Shown: positions 17,967 through 29,938, numbered from the stretch's first letter. The stretch: 64,000 nucleotides of DNA from Streptomyces avicenniae (GCF_000719135.1 NZ_JOEK01000014.1:199318-263317), one strand, 5' to 3'. Made by a program: numbers and translations. The notes: generated by a model not told the origin, from the letters alone.

Positions 17967-18616
17967 CCGTCCGCGTCGTCCTCGCCGACGACCAGCCGCT
18001 CATCCGCGCCGGGCTGCGCGTCCTGCTGGACGAGACCCCGGGCTTCGACGCCGTCGCCGAGGCCGCCGGGGGCGCCGAGGCGGTCAGGCTCGCCGCCGCG
18101 CACCGCCCCGACGTGGTGGTGATGGACCTCCGCATGCCCGGCATGGACGGCATCGAGGCCACGCGGCGGATCACCGCCGAGGGCACCGCGCGCGTCCTCG
18201 TCCTGACGACCTTCGACGACGACCGCAACGTCGTGGGCGCCCTGCGCGCCGGGGCCAGCGGCTTCCTGGTGAAGGACACCGGCCTCGACGAGATCCTCGC
18301 GGCCGTCCGCGTGGTCGCCGCCGGGGACGCGCTGCTCGCGCCGGGCGTCACGCGCCGCCTCATCGAGGAGTTCGCCGCCCGCCCCGAGCCCGCCGGGCCG
18401 CCCCGCGCCCTGACCGGGATCACGGGCCGCGAGCACGAGGTGCTGGTCCTCGTCGGCCAGGGCCTGTCCAACGGCGAGATCGCCGCCCGCCTGCACATCA
18501 GCGCCGCCACGGCCAAGGCGCACGTCGCACGGCTGCTCGCCAAGCTCGACGCCCGCGACCGCGTGCAGCTCGTCATCAGGGCGTACGACGCGGGGCTCGT
18601 CACGCCGCGGGGCTGA
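17963..18616 (+). CDS. Two-component response regulator, NarL/LuxR type
   Basis: A 217-residue DNA-binding regulator paired with the kinase upstream (GTGA overlap). The receiver domain shows LADDQPLIRAGLR (acidic pocket Asp9, Asp10), VVVMDLRMPGMDG (phosphoacceptor Asp55), LTTFDDD and FLVKDT. The C-terminal LuxR helix-turn-helix is ITGREHEVLVLVGQGLSNGEIA followed by ISAATAKAHVARLLAKL. It probably controls the divergent ABC exporter genes. Confidence 0.93.
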   Translation: MTVRVVLADDQPLIRAGLRVLLDETPGFDAVAEAAGGAEAVRLAAAHRPDVVVMDLRMPGMDGIEATRRITAEGTARVLVLTTFDDDRNVVGALRAGASGFLVKDTGLDEILAAVRVVAAGDALLAPGVTRRLIEEFAARPEPAGPPRALTGITGREHEVLVLVGQGLSNGEIAARLHISAATAKAHVARLLAKLDARDRVQLVIRAYDAGLVTPRG

Positions 18617-18638
18617 CGGGGCCGGCCCTGGCTGAAGG

Positions 18639-19214
18639 TCAGCCCTCCTGCGCCAGGAACGCGAGCACCGTCCGCCACGTCTCCTCCGCCGCCTGCGCGT
18701 CCCAGTCGGGCAGCCCCTGGTCGGTGTAGAGGTGCCCGGCCCCCGGGTGGCGGAAGACCTCGACGTCCGCGCCCGCGCGCCGCATCCGCAGGTACCAGGC
18801 GTTCAGCCAGTCGTGGGTCTCGAACGGGTCGGGGTCCGCGACGTGCAGCTGCACCGGCAGGTCGTCCACCGACGCATCCTCGGCGATGTCCGCCGTCCCG
18901 TGCAGCAGCACGAGGCCGCGCGCCCGCTCGTCCCCCAGGGCGACGGTCTGCGCGAGCGCGCCGCCCGTGGACAGGCCCGCGTAGACCAGCCCCGCGTCCG
19001 AGTGCGGCGCGGCGGCGGCGATCGCGCGCCGCAGCAGCTCGTCGCGGCCGATCTCGTCGCGGAGGGCCAGCCCGTCCTCCAGCGTGTCCGCCGTCCGCCC
19101 GTCGTACAGGTCGGGCAGGTGCACGCGGTGCCCGGCGGCGCGCAGCCGGTCGGCGGCCTCCCGCACGGCCGGGCGCAGCCCGCATGCGGAAGGGAAGAGG
19201 ATGATTTCGGTCAC
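18639..19214 (-). CDS. Dienelactone-hydrolase-family alpha/beta hydrolase
   Basis: A 191-residue alpha/beta hydrolase read from GTG 19214 (VTEIILFPSACGLRP). LPDLYDGRTADTLEDG, VYAGLSTGGALAQ and FRHPGAGHLYTD match the dienelactone hydrolase fold. The nucleophile elbow is G-L-S-T-G-G, with Ser where classical dienelactone hydrolases have Cys, so a serine esterase-type chemistry is more likely. The His is in GAGHLYTD and the Asp in VADPDPFETHDW. The gene is convergent with the response regulator; substrate unknown. Confidence 0.8.
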   Translation of the reverse strand: MTEIILFPSACGLRPAVREAADRLRAAGHRVHLPDLYDGRTADTLEDGLALRDEIGRDELLRRAIAAAAPHSDAGLVYAGLSTGGALAQTVALGDERARGLVLLHGTADIAEDASVDDLPVQLHVADPDPFETHDWLNAWYLRMRRAGADVEVFRHPGAGHLYTDQGLPDWDAQAAEETWRTVLAFLAQEG

Positions 19215-19325
19215 GGTCTGACGACGCCCTTTCCGTGGTACGCGACAGAGCGAGGCCCCCAACCCGGTGAACGGCCCCGTTAGCCTGGCGGGAGGACCGG
19301 TGGGCGTAGGAGCTGGAGGACCCCC

Positions 19326-20456
19326 ATGGACGATGTGTTGCGGTCACTTCTCGTGATCGGCGGCACCATAGCACTGACCCTCGTGGTCGGCTGGGGCATC
19401 GACCGCGCGCTGCGCGCGGCCGACCGCCGCCACCCCGACACGCGCCTGTGGGGGCTGATGCGCCGCTGCCGGGTGCCGTTGCAGATCCTGCTGGCGTCCT
19501 CGGCGGTGAGCGTCGCGTACGAGGCGTTCGACCTGCACGTGGGCCGGGGCGACGTGCTGGACAGCCTGCTCGCCACGGTCGCCATCGCGTCGGCGGCATG
19601 GCTGACGATACGGATGGCGGGCGCCGTCGCGGAGAACTACCTCGTCCGCTACGAGGCGCGCACGCAGGACCAGGCGCGCGTGCGCCAGTTCCGCACGCAG
19701 CTCCAGATGCTCCGCCGCGTGGTGACCACCGTCCTCGCGATCGTCGCGGCGGCCGTGACGATACTGCTGCTCTTCCCGAGCCTGCGCGCCCTCGGCGCCT
19801 CGATGCTCGCCTCGGCCGGTGTGATCGGCATCATCGCCGGTGTGGCGGCCCAGTCGATGCTGGGCAACCTCTTCTCCGGCCTCCAGGTCGCGTTCGGCGA
19901 CTCGGTGAAGATCGGCGACTCGGTCGTGGTGGACGGCGAGTGGGGCGTGGTCGAGGAGATCTCCCTCGCGTTCCTGACCATCCGCATCTGGGACGACCGG
20001 CGCCTGACGATGCCCGTGTCGTACTTCAACAGCAAGCCGTACGAGAACTGGTCGCGCGGCGGCACCGAGCTGACGGGCACGGTCTTCCTCTACGTGGACC
20101 ACGCGACGCCGGTGCCGGAACTGCGCAAGCACCTCCAGGAGTTCCTGCTCGGCCGCAAGGAGTGGGACGGCCGTCTCTGGGGCCTGGTCGTCACGGACAC
20201 CACGCCGTCCGCCATCCAGCTGCGGGCCGCCATGTCCACGAAGAACCCGGACGACGCGTGGATCCTGCGGTGCGCCGTCCGCGAGGAGCTGGTCGCCTGG
20301 CTGCGGGACCACCACCCGTACGCGCTCCCCCGCGTCGCGACCTCCCCCGCCGCCGTCACGCCCGACCACCGCCTGCCGCACCAGCAGCAGCACGCCCGGC
20401 GCCACGACGTGGACGGCCAGCGGCACCACGAGCGGGAGAACGGCCGGGTGCACTGA
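19326..20456 (+). CDS. Small-conductance mechanosensitive channel, MscS family
   Basis: A 376-residue membrane channel. Five hydrophobic segments precede the pore helix and beta domain: ASAGVIGIIAGVAAQSMLGNLFSGLQVAFGDSV is the TM3/pore region typical of MscS, followed by VKIGDSVVVDGEWGVVEEI and a cytoplasmic vestibule domain. Such channels open on hypo-osmotic shock. The last 35 residues are unusual: Gln- and His-rich (HQQQHARRHDVDGQRHHE) and probably disordered. TGGAGGACCCCC precedes the ATG as ribosome binding site. Confidence 0.9.
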   Translation: MDDVLRSLLVIGGTIALTLVVGWGIDRALRAADRRHPDTRLWGLMRRCRVPLQILLASSAVSVAYEAFDLHVGRGDVLDSLLATVAIASAAWLTIRMAGAVAENYLVRYEARTQDQARVRQFRTQLQMLRRVVTTVLAIVAAAVTILLLFPSLRALGASMLASAGVIGIIAGVAAQSMLGNLFSGLQVAFGDSVKIGDSVVVDGEWGVVEEISLAFLTIRIWDDRRLTMPVSYFNSKPYENWSRGGTELTGTVFLYVDHATPVPELRKHLQEFLLGRKEWDGRLWGLVVTDTTPSAIQLRAAMSTKNPDDAWILRCAVREELVAWLRDHHPYALPRVATSPAAVTPDHRLPHQQQHARRHDVDGQRHHERENGRVH

Positions 20457-20474
20457 GGGGCGGCCGGGCGCCGG

Positions 20475-21059
20475 TCAGGCCCGGGCCCGCCACTCCGGCG
20501 CGAGGATCGACATCACGACGGCGTCCACCCGCTCGCCCTCCCACAGCAGCGCGTCCCGCAGCACGCCCTCGGCGACGAAGCCCGCCTTCTCGTAGACCCG
20601 GCGGGCCCGCGGATTGAACGCGTACACCTCCAGCGCGATGCGGTGCAGCCCCAGGCGCCCGAAGCCGTGGCCGACGAGCAGCCGCGTCGCCTCGGTCCCG
20701 AGACCGCGCCCGTGGGCGGTGGGCACCAGCGCGATACGGAAGTTGCAGCTCTGGTTGTCGGCGTCCCACGCGTTGAGGACGGCCTCCCCGACGACCTGCC
20801 CCGTCGCCCGCTCCACGACGGCGAGGTCGAGGCGCCCGTCCTGGCCCGCGCGCGTGCCGTACCACGCACGTGCCCGCGCCTCGTCGTGCGCGTCCGCGGC
20901 GTGGCTGCCGGTCAGGCGCTTGGTCCGCGCGTCGAGGAACATGGGCGTCAGCGCGGTCACGTCGTCGGCCACGACCGGCCGGAGCAGGACCAACTCTCCG
21001 TACAGCGTGGGCTTGTGGCGGAATCCCCGGTCGGGTGCGTCGCGCTCCTGATCAGCCAT
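20475..21059 (-). CDS. GNAT-family N-acetyltransferase (RimJ/RimL-like)
   Basis: A 194-residue acetyltransferase starting MADQERDAPDRGFRHKP. The GNAT fold is visible: GELVLLRPVVADDV at the first strand, the acetyl-CoA loop VPTAHGRGLGTEATRLL, and LHRIALEVYAFNPRARRVYEKAGFVAEG, which is typical of the RimJ/RimL group acting on protein N-termini or small amines. A TACACA element ends 8 nt before the ATG, so the mRNA may be leaderless. It is convergent with the MscS gene across 18 bp. Acceptor unknown. Confidence 0.88.
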   Translation of the reverse strand: MADQERDAPDRGFRHKPTLYGELVLLRPVVADDVTALTPMFLDARTKRLTGSHAADAHDEARARAWYGTRAGQDGRLDLAVVERATGQVVGEAVLNAWDADNQSCNFRIALVPTAHGRGLGTEATRLLVGHGFGRLGLHRIALEVYAFNPRARRVYEKAGFVAEGVLRDALLWEGERVDAVVMSILAPEWRARA

Positions 21060-21067
21060 CCGGGCAG

Positions 21068-21073
21068 TGTGTA
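21068..21073 (-). promoter_or_regulatory. Candidate -10 element of the acetyltransferase gene
   Basis: On the minus strand TACACA is followed by 8 nt and then the ATG at 21059; there is no Shine-Dalgarno sequence in between. The last base departs from TANNNT, so this is weaker than the other leaderless candidates. Confidence 0.25.
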
Positions 21074-21142
21074 CGGCGCGGGCGCCCGCTGTCCTCCCCT
21101 TTACGCCTCTCACGCCCCTCACGCCCTTCACGGGCCGGGCCC

Positions 21143-22735
21143 TCAGTCGCCGTGCGGCAGGCTCGTGCGGTCCAGCTCGCGCAGGGCGCGGTCCACGACG
21201 TTCGGGTCCGCGCCCGCCTCGCTGCGCGCGTCGAGCACCTCACGGCGTGCGGCGGCGAGGAGTTCGGCGTACATCTCGTCGATCTCCCGGACGTGCCTGG
21301 CCCGTTCCGCGACGTGTTCGCGCAGGTCACGCTCGGCGAGGGAGGGCGAGATCCGCACCCCGATGTCGTACGCGCGCCGCAGCAGCGTCTCGGAGACGTC
21401 GTCCGGCAGGTCCTCGCTCTCGCCCAGCTCCCGCAGCCGCCGCTTGGCGGCCTTGGCGGCGCGGACCGCGAGGTCGTGCTCCTGCCGGTCGGCGATGTCG
21501 GCGTCGGCCTGCACGCCGAGCAGCCGCACCAGCCAGGGCAGCGTGAGGCCCTGGAGCACGAGCGTCACCAGCACGACGACGAACGCGATGAAGATCAGGG
21601 CGTCGCGCTCCGGGAAGCCCCCGCCGTCGTCCACGGTCAGCGGCACGGCCAGGGCGAGCGCGACGGTGGCGACACCGCGCATGCCCGACCACCACATGAC
21701 GACGGTCTCCCGCCAGCTGAGCGGCACGTCCTCGCCCGCGTCGCTCTCGCGGTGCAGGCGCCGGGTGATCCAGGCGGCGGGCAGCAGCCACATCAGCCGG
21801 ACGCCGATGACCGCGCCGAGGACGGCGAGGGCGGCGGGCAGCAGGTCGTCCCAGCGGGAGAGCGTGCTGTCGAGGACGCGGTGCAGTTCGAGCCCGATGA
21901 GGCCGAACGCGACGCCGGTCACCATCGTGTCCACGACGGCCCAGAAGCTCCCGCCGGTCAGCCGCCCCGCGACGTCGTCCGGGTCGGCCTGCTCGCTCAG
22001 GTACAGCCCCATGACCAGCACGGACAGCACGCCGGAGCCGTGCAGTTCCTCGGCCAGCGTGTAGGCGGCGAACGGCAGCAGCAGCGTGAAGCCGACCCGC
22101 AGCGTCACGTCGGAGAGCACGGGCCGCAGCCGCGAGATCAGCCAGCCGAGGGCGAGCCCCACCGCGATGGCGACGACGGCGGAGAGCACGAGGTCGGTCG
22201 CCGCGGCGGGGAAGGAGTACGAACCGGCGACGACCGCGCCGATCGCGACGTGGTAGAGCGTGATGGCCGTGACGTCGTTGAACAGCCCCTCGCCCTCCAG
22301 GATCGACACCATGCGGCGCGGCAGCCCGAGCTGCCCCGCGACGGCGGTCGCGGCGATCGGGTCGGGCGGGGCGACGAGCGCGCCGAGCGCCACGGCGGCG
22401 GCCAGCGGCAGCCCCGGCACGGCCGCCTGCGCGACGGCGGCGACGGCGGCCGTCGTCACGAAGACGAGCGCCACCGCCAGCAGCAGGATCGGCCGCACGT
22501 TCGCCACGAACTGCCGCCACGACGTGCGGCGCACCGCCGCGTACAGCACGGGCGGCAGCACCAGCGGCAGGATCAGCTCGGGATCGATGTCCACCTGCGG
22601 GACGAGGGGCACGAACGCCAGCAGCCCGCCGAACAGCGTCATCAGCACCGGCGAGGGCAGCCCGAGCCGGTCGCCGAGCGGCACGGTCAGCAGCGAGCCG
22701 AGCAGCAGCGCGAAGAGCAGCGAGAGCTGGTCCAC
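21143..22735 (-). CDS. Na+/H+ antiporter, CPA1 family
   Basis: A 530-residue antiporter with about 12 membrane segments over the first 410 residues and a charged, helical cytoplasmic tail. Ion-path motifs are visible: APPDPIAATAV with its Asp, and the ND motif in LEGEGLFNDVTAI, which marks electroneutral CPA1 exchangers of the NhaP/YjcE type. It should extrude Na+ (or K+) in exchange for protons. Its start lies 2 nt after the stop of the upstream pseudouridine synthase gene, so the two are probably one transcript. Confidence 0.9.
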   Translation of the reverse strand: MDQLSLLFALLLGSLLTVPLGDRLGLPSPVLMTLFGGLLAFVPLVPQVDIDPELILPLVLPPVLYAAVRRTSWRQFVANVRPILLLAVALVFVTTAAVAAVAQAAVPGLPLAAAVALGALVAPPDPIAATAVAGQLGLPRRMVSILEGEGLFNDVTAITLYHVAIGAVVAGSYSFPAAATDLVLSAVVAIAVGLALGWLISRLRPVLSDVTLRVGFTLLLPFAAYTLAEELHGSGVLSVLVMGLYLSEQADPDDVAGRLTGGSFWAVVDTMVTGVAFGLIGLELHRVLDSTLSRWDDLLPAALAVLGAVIGVRLMWLLPAAWITRRLHRESDAGEDVPLSWRETVVMWWSGMRGVATVALALAVPLTVDDGGGFPERDALIFIAFVVVLVTLVLQGLTLPWLVRLLGVQADADIADRQEHDLAVRAAKAAKRRLRELGESEDLPDDVSETLLRRAYDIGVRISPSLAERDLREHVAERARHVREIDEMYAELLAAARREVLDARSEAGADPNVVDRALRELDRTSLPHGD

Positions 22736-22737
22736 GC

Positions 22738-23688
22738 CTAGGCGCTCTCGGCGTGCAGCACGTCGAGCGCCGTCCGCAGATCCTCCGGATAGTCACTGGC
22801 GAAGGAGACCCAGCGGCCGTCCTCGGGATGGGAGAAGCCCAGTTCCTTGGCGTGCAGCCACTGCCGGGTCAGCCGCAGGCGCGCCGCGAGCGTGGGGTCG
22901 GCGCCGTAGGTGAGGTCGCCGACGCACGGATGGCGGTGGGCGGACATGTGCACGCGGATCTGGTGCGTGCGGCCGGTCTCCAGCTTGATGGCGAGCAGGC
23001 TGACGGCGCGCAGGGCCTCGATGAGGTCGTAGTGCGTGACGGCGTGCTTGCCTTCGGCGGTGACGGCCCACTTGTAGTCGTGCTGCGGGTGCCGCCCGAC
23101 GGGGGCGTCGATCGTGCCGCTGAGCGGGTCGGGGTGGCCCTGGACGAGGGCGTGGTAGCGCTTGTCCACGGTCCGGTCGCGGAACTGCTGCTTCAGCCGG
23201 GAGTAGGCGCGCTCCGACTTGGCGACGACCATGAGGCCCGAGGTGCCGACGTCGAGCCGGTGGACGATGCCCTGCCGTTCCGCCGCGCCCGAGGTGGCGA
23301 CGCGGAAACCGGCCGCCGCGAGCCCGCCGACGACGGTGGGGCCCGTCCAGCCGGGGCTCGGGTGGGCGGCGACGCCGACCGGCTTGTCCACCACGACGAG
23401 GTCCGCGTCGTCGTGGATGATCCCCAGGCCCTCGACCGGCTCGGCCACCACCCGTACCGGGGCGGCGGGCGGGGGCATCTCGACCTCGATCCACGAACCG
23501 CCGGTGACCCGCTCCGACTTGCCGACCTCGGCACCGTCCAGCCGTACCTTCCCCGCCGCGGCGAGCTCGGCGGCCTTGGTGCGGGAGAAGCCGAGCATGC
23601 GGGAGAGCGCGGCATCGACGCGCTCCCCCTCCAGTCCCTCGGGTACGGGCAGGGTGCGGGTCTCGGGCGTCCCGGGAAGCGTGGTCAC
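22738..23688 (-). CDS. rluD: RluA/RluD-family 23S rRNA pseudouridine synthase
   Basis: A 316-residue RNA-modifying enzyme. An N-terminal S4 RNA-binding domain ([32 protein letters not shown]) precedes the catalytic domain with the active-site motif [20 protein letters not shown], whose Asp is the nucleophile, and the late motif [16 protein letters not shown]4 plus catalytic domain in this order is the RluD architecture, which modifies helix 69 of 23S rRNA. It follows lspA by 25 bp on the same strand, as in many bacteria. Confidence 0.92.
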   Translation of the reverse strand: MTTLPGTPETRTLPVPEGLEGERVDAALSRMLGFSRTKAAELAAAGKVRLDGAEVGKSERVTGGSWIEVEMPPPAAPVRVVAEPVEGLGIIHDDADLVVVDKPVGVAAHPSPGWTGPTVVGGLAAAGFRVATSGAAERQGIVHRLDVGTSGLMVVAKSERAYSRLKQQFRDRTVDKRYHALVQGHPDPLSGTIDAPVGRHPQHDYKWAVTAEGKHAVTHYDLIEALRAVSLLAIKLETGRTHQIRVHMSAHRHPCVGDLTYGADPTLAARLRLTRQWLHAKELGFSHPEDGRWVSFASDYPEDLRTALDVLHAESA

Positions 23689-23713
23689 CTGACCGAGTAT
23701 GCCGGACGGCCTG

Positions 23714-24355
23714 TCAGTCGCGGTGCACGGTGCCGTCCGGGTCGAGGCCCCGGAAGGACAGCAGGACGATCAGGATGCCGCCGCAGACGATCGCCGAGTC
23801 CGCCAGGTTGAACACCGCGAAGTGCTGGACGGCGACGAAGTCCACGACGTGCCCCTGGAACGCGCCGGGCGAACGGAAGAGGCGGTCGGTGAGGTTGCCC
23901 AGCGCGCCGCCGAGCAGCAGCCCGAGCGCGATGGCCCAGGGGACGCTGTACAGGCGGCGCGCGAGCCGGAAGATGACGACGATGACGGCCGCCGCGATGC
24001 AGGTGAACACGACGGTGAGCGCCGAGCCGATCCCGAAGGCGGCGCCCGCGTTGCGCACGGCCCTGAACCGCATCCAGTCGCCGATGACGTCGATGCTGCG
24101 CTGGTTCTCCAGGCTGGTGACGACCCAGATCTTGGTCGCGAGGTCCACGAGATAGGCGAAGGCCGCGACCGCGACGAGCACGGCCACCCGCCGCGGACCG
24201 CGCACCGGGGTGGCCCCGGACACGCCCTCGGGAGTACCGTCGTCCGTGACCTCGGACCGGTCGTCGCGCGCACCGTCCACGCCGTCCGTGTCGCCTGCGT
24301 CGCCCGCGGGCGGAGGATCGTCGGGGGTCTCGATGGTCCGCTCCGCTTCGCTCAC
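23714..24355 (-). CDS. lspA: Lipoprotein signal peptidase (signal peptidase II)
   Basis: A 213-residue membrane aspartyl protease that removes signal peptides from prolipoproteins. The first 55 residues are a charged cytoplasmic extension ([20 protein letters not shown]) longer than in E. coli LspA. Four membrane helices then carry the catalytic aspartates in GNLTDRLF (Asp157) and FNLADSAIV (Asp186); [10 protein letters not shown] is also conserved. GTG 24355 was taken as start. It is grouped with rluD and the TraR/DksA-type gene on the same strand. Confidence 0.94.
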   Translation of the reverse strand: MSEAERTIETPDDPPPAGDAGDTDGVDGARDDRSEVTDDGTPEGVSGATPVRGPRRVAVLVAVAAFAYLVDLATKIWVVTSLENQRSIDVIGDWMRFRAVRNAGAAFGIGSALTVVFTCIAAAVIVVIFRLARRLYSVPWAIALGLLLGGALGNLTDRLFRSPGAFQGHVVDFVAVQHFAVFNLADSAIVCGGILIVLLSFRGLDPDGTVHRD

Positions 24356-24397
24356 GGGACGAGGGTACGGCACTCCTGTGCGATCAGCGGAAGCCCG

Positions 24398-24853
24398 TCA
24401 CGGCCGCCGTTCCTGTTTCTGCTTGCAGTCCACGCACAGCGTGGCGCGGGGGAACGCCTGGGTCCGCGCCTTGCCGATGGGGTTGCCGCAGTTCTCGCAC
24501 AGGCCGTACGTCCCGGCCCCCAGGCGCCGCAGCGCGCGCTCGGTCTGGTACAGCATCTCCCTGGCGTTGGAGGCGAGGGCCATCTCGTGCTCGCGGGTGA
24601 CGTTCTTGGAACCCGTGTCGGCCTGGTCGTCGCCCGCCCCGTCGCCCGAGTCGCGCATGAGGCCCGCGATCGCCGCCTCGGAGGCGGCGATCTCCGCGCC
24701 GAGCCGGTCGGCCTCGGCGGTCAGCCCGGCGCGTGCCGCGGCGACCTCCTCCTCGGTCCACGGGTCCTCGCCCGTCCGCACCGCCAGGTCACCGGCGCGG
24801 ACCGGCGACACCGCGGTGGCCGACTCGTCGGCCGTGCTCTTCTTCGCTGCCAC
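24398..24853 (-). CDS. TraR/DksA-type zinc-finger protein
   Basis: A 151-residue protein with a Lys/Ala-rich head, a predicted coiled-coil middle (TEEEVAAARAGLTAEADRLGAEIAASE) and a C-terminal zinc finger of four Cys (GLCENCGNPIGKAR and TLCVDCKQKQE). This is the DksA/TraR fold, whose members bind the secondary channel of RNA polymerase. The tip residues DxxDxA needed for classical DksA action are not obvious, so its effect on polymerase is unclear. The start is GTG with AGGAG 8 nt upstream. It is divergent from the ileS leader. Confidence 0.87.
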   Translation of the reverse strand: MAAKKSTADESATAVSPVRAGDLAVRTGEDPWTEEEVAAARAGLTAEADRLGAEIAASEAAIAGLMRDSGDGAGDDQADTGSKNVTREHEMALASNAREMLYQTERALRRLGAGTYGLCENCGNPIGKARTQAFPRATLCVDCKQKQERRP

Positions 24854-24941
24854 TAAGGGCTCCTGTCTTCCGGCTCTGCGGCGGCCACTCGGGACAGCGG
24901 CCGGTCACATGGTGTGATCGTGCTCGCGCATCGTGACCGGA

Positions 24942-24947
24942 ACGATA
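24942..24947 (-). promoter_or_regulatory. Candidate -10 element for the TraR/DksA-type gene
   Basis: TATCGT on the minus strand, about 90 nt upstream of the GTG start, in the 190-bp divergent region shared with ileS. No convincing -35; assignment is tentative. Confidence 0.3.
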
Positions 24948-25047
24948 GGTCGGCCCGCCGAGGTGCGGCAACGAGGGCGCGCCGGTCTGCCTCCGTTGTG
25001 CCCCGGGCGGCCCCGGCGTAACCGGTCGTGGCCGCCCGTCGGCGGCG

Positions 25048-25053
25048 TACACT
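25048..25053 (+). promoter_or_regulatory. Candidate -10 element for the ileS leader transcript
   Basis: TACACT fits the TANNNT consensus and would start transcription at about 25060, at the beginning of the structured T-box leader. The -35 region is not clear. Confidence 0.45.
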
Positions 25054-25059
25054 GGGCCC

Positions 25060-25346
25060 CAGCGAAAGGCGTGGATGGGGACGAGTAGCGTCGTCCGGCA
25101 GCCAGGAGCGACCCGGGGACGGTGCGAGCCCGGGGGCGTGCGCGGCGTGAAGATCACCCCGGAGCCGCCGGAGGAAAGCCCGCAGGACCGTGCCCCGCAC
25201 GGACCGGCGACGCGAGTAGAGCCGGCGTTCGCGACCCAATGAGGGGGCAGTCGGCGACCGCCGGGGGCCAAGGAGGGTGGTACCGCGGGAGCCGCAACGC
25301 TCTCGTCCCTCCGACGGAGAACGCACTGTGTGTCCGCCGGAGGACG
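25060..25346 (+). promoter_or_regulatory. T-box riboswitch (tRNA-Ile sensing) upstream of ileS
   Basis: The leader holds the near-invariant T-box sequence AGGGTGGTACCGCGG (25274-25288) and its partner CTCGTCCCT (25302-25310), which together form the tRNA-stabilised structure. The only ATC triplet in the leader (25153-25155) is the likely specifier codon for isoleucine. CGTCCCTCCG (25304-25313) can instead pair, with one bulge, to CGGAGGACG (25338-25346), which contains the ileS ribosome binding site. The two pairings are mutually exclusive and no terminator with a T tract is present, so control is translational: uncharged tRNA-Ile would free the ribosome binding site. Stem I boundaries were not resolved. 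Confidence 0.92.
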
Positions 25347-25351
25347 ATCCG

Positions 25352-28492
<3,141 letters not shown>

Positions 28493-28512
28493 CCCGCGCC
28501 GCTGACGGCGGA

Positions 28513-28556
28513 AAGGGGTGGGCCCCCGGACCTCACGGTCCGGGGGCCCACCCCTT
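28513..28556. terminator. Perfect 20-bp hairpin between ileS and divIVA
   Basis: The arm 28513-28532 is the exact reverse complement of 28537-28556 with a TCAC tetraloop. It begins 20 nt after the ileS stop and ends 17 nt before the stop of divIVA on the other strand. Starting AAGGGG and ending CCCCTT, it can work as an intrinsic terminator in both directions. Confidence 0.9.
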
Positions 28557-28573
28557 CGGTGTCGCGCGTCGCG

Positions 28574-29890
28574 TCAGTTGTCGTCCTCGTCGATGAGGAA
28601 GCCGCGCATCGGGGACGGCGCCTGCTGCACCGGCTGCGGACCCTGGGGCCGCACCGGGGCCATCGGCTGCGTCATGGCGGGCGACATCTGCTGCTGGCCG
28701 CCGCCGTAGGACGGTGCCTGGCTCGGCGCGTGGCCGCCGTGCCCACCGTGGCCGCCCATCTGCTGGTTCCCGCCCATGGTCTGGTGACCGAGGGAGGAGC
28801 CGGGGCCGCTCGGCGCGCCCGCGGAGGCGAGGGACGGCGGCGAGGGCGGCAGCGACGGGGCCGAGGAGGTCGTCCGCGGCGGGGCGAGCGAGTCGTCGGA
28901 CTGGCTCTCCAACTGCCGCAGCTGGCTCTCCAGATACGACTTGAGGCGGGTGCGGTACTCGCGCTCGAAGCCGCGCAGGTCCTCGACCTTGCGCTCCAGC
29001 GTGGCGCGCGCGGACTCCAGCGAGCCCATCGCCACGCGGTGCTTCTCCTGCGCGTCCCGCTCCAGCGCGTCGGCCTTGGCGCGCGCGTCACGCTCCAGAC
29101 CCTCGGCGCGGCTGCGGGCCTCGCCGACGATCTTGTTGGCCTCGGAACGCGCCTCGGCGATCGCCTGGTCGGCGGTCTGCTGGGCGAGCGACAGGACGCG
29201 GGCGGCGCTCTCGTTACCGCCCTGCTGCTGCATCGGCGCGCCCATGGGGCCACCGTGCTGCTGCATGCCGGGACCGCCGTGGCCGCCCATGCCGAGGCCG
29301 GGGCCGCCGTGCTGCTGCATGCCCTGGTTCATCGGCACCGGGGCACCGGGGTGTCCCTGCGGACCGCCGGGGCCCATCGGGCCACCCTGACCCATCGGGC
29401 CGGGGCCCATCGGACCGCCCTGGCCCATCGGGCCGGGGCCCATGGGGCCACCCTGACCCATCGGACCGCCCTGGCCCATCTGTCCACCGGGGACCATCTG
29501 CTGTCCGGGACCACCCGGACCCATCGGACCGCCCTGACCCATCGGGCCGGGGCCGCCCGGATGCCCTTGAGGACCGCCGGGACCGGCGGGCAGTTGGGGC
29601 GGGCCGCCCATCTGCTGCTGCTGTTGCTGCATCCCCTGCGGTCCCGATATGGCCGGCGGGCCCCCCTGCCGGTCCTGCGGCTCGGGTTTGCGCATGTTCT
29701 GCTGGTTCTGCGCGGCGGCACGTGTGGCGGCGGCCAACTTGGCGCGCAGATCCTCGTTCTCCCTGAGAAGTCGGGTCAGCTCTGCCTCGACCTCGTCGAG
29801 GAAGGCATCGACCTCGTCCTCGTCATAGCCTTCTCGCAGACGGACGGTCGTGAACTGCTTGTTCCGAACGTCCTCGGGGGTCAACGGCAT
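28574..29890 (-). CDS. divIVA: Polar growth determinant DivIVA
   Basis: A 438-residue coiled-coil scaffold that marks hyphal tips and directs polar wall growth in actinobacteria. The conserved N-terminus is [42 protein letters not shown] in overall form, with the membrane-binding tip and first coiled coil. Residues 62-225 are a Gly/Pro/Met/Gln-rich linker made of short repeats. A second coiled coil (about 228-330, [20 protein letters not shown] onward) and a low-complexity tail ending GFLIDEDDN follow. TGAGGTGAAGAG ahead of the ATG is the ribosome binding site. It is the last gene of the minus-strand division block. Confidence 0.96.
   Translation of the reverse strand: MPLTPEDVRNKQFTTVRLREGYDEDEVDAFLDEVEAELTRLLRENEDLRAKLAAATRAAAQNQQNMRKPEPQDRQGGPPAISGPQGMQQQQQQMGGPPQLPAGPGGPQGHPGGPGPMGQGGPMGPGGPGQQMVPGGQMGQGGPMGQGGPMGPGPMGQGGPMGPGPMGQGGPMGPGGPQGHPGAPVPMNQGMQQHGGPGLGMGGHGGPGMQQHGGPMGAPMQQQGGNESAARVLSLAQQTADQAIAEARSEANKIVGEARSRAEGLERDARAKADALERDAQEKHRVAMGSLESARATLERKVEDLRGFEREYRTRLKSYLESQLRQLESQSDDSLAPPRTTSSAPSLPPSPPSLASAGAPSGPGSSLGHQTMGGNQQMGGHGGHGGHAPSQAPSYGGGQQQMSPAMTQPMAPVRPQGPQPVQQAPSPMRGFLIDEDDN
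29336..29587 (-). repeat. In-frame tandem repeat in divIVA linker
   Basis: The linker encodes iterated units of the form [12 protein letters not shown] (residues about 102-185). At DNA level, copies of GGCCCCATGGGCCAG-like units recur with small variations. The stretch is prone to slippage, so copy number probably differs between strains. Confidence 0.75.
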
Positions 29891-29938
29891 CTCTTCACCT
29901 CAGCGTGTTTCGTCGGATATCGGCAAGACCGTACTCGT

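Noticed and set aside
18630..18644. Hairpin GGCTGA-AGG-TCAGCC between the response regulator and the hydrolase gene
   Set aside because: The stem is only 6 bp and overlaps the stop codon of the hydrolase gene, so I did not call it a terminator.
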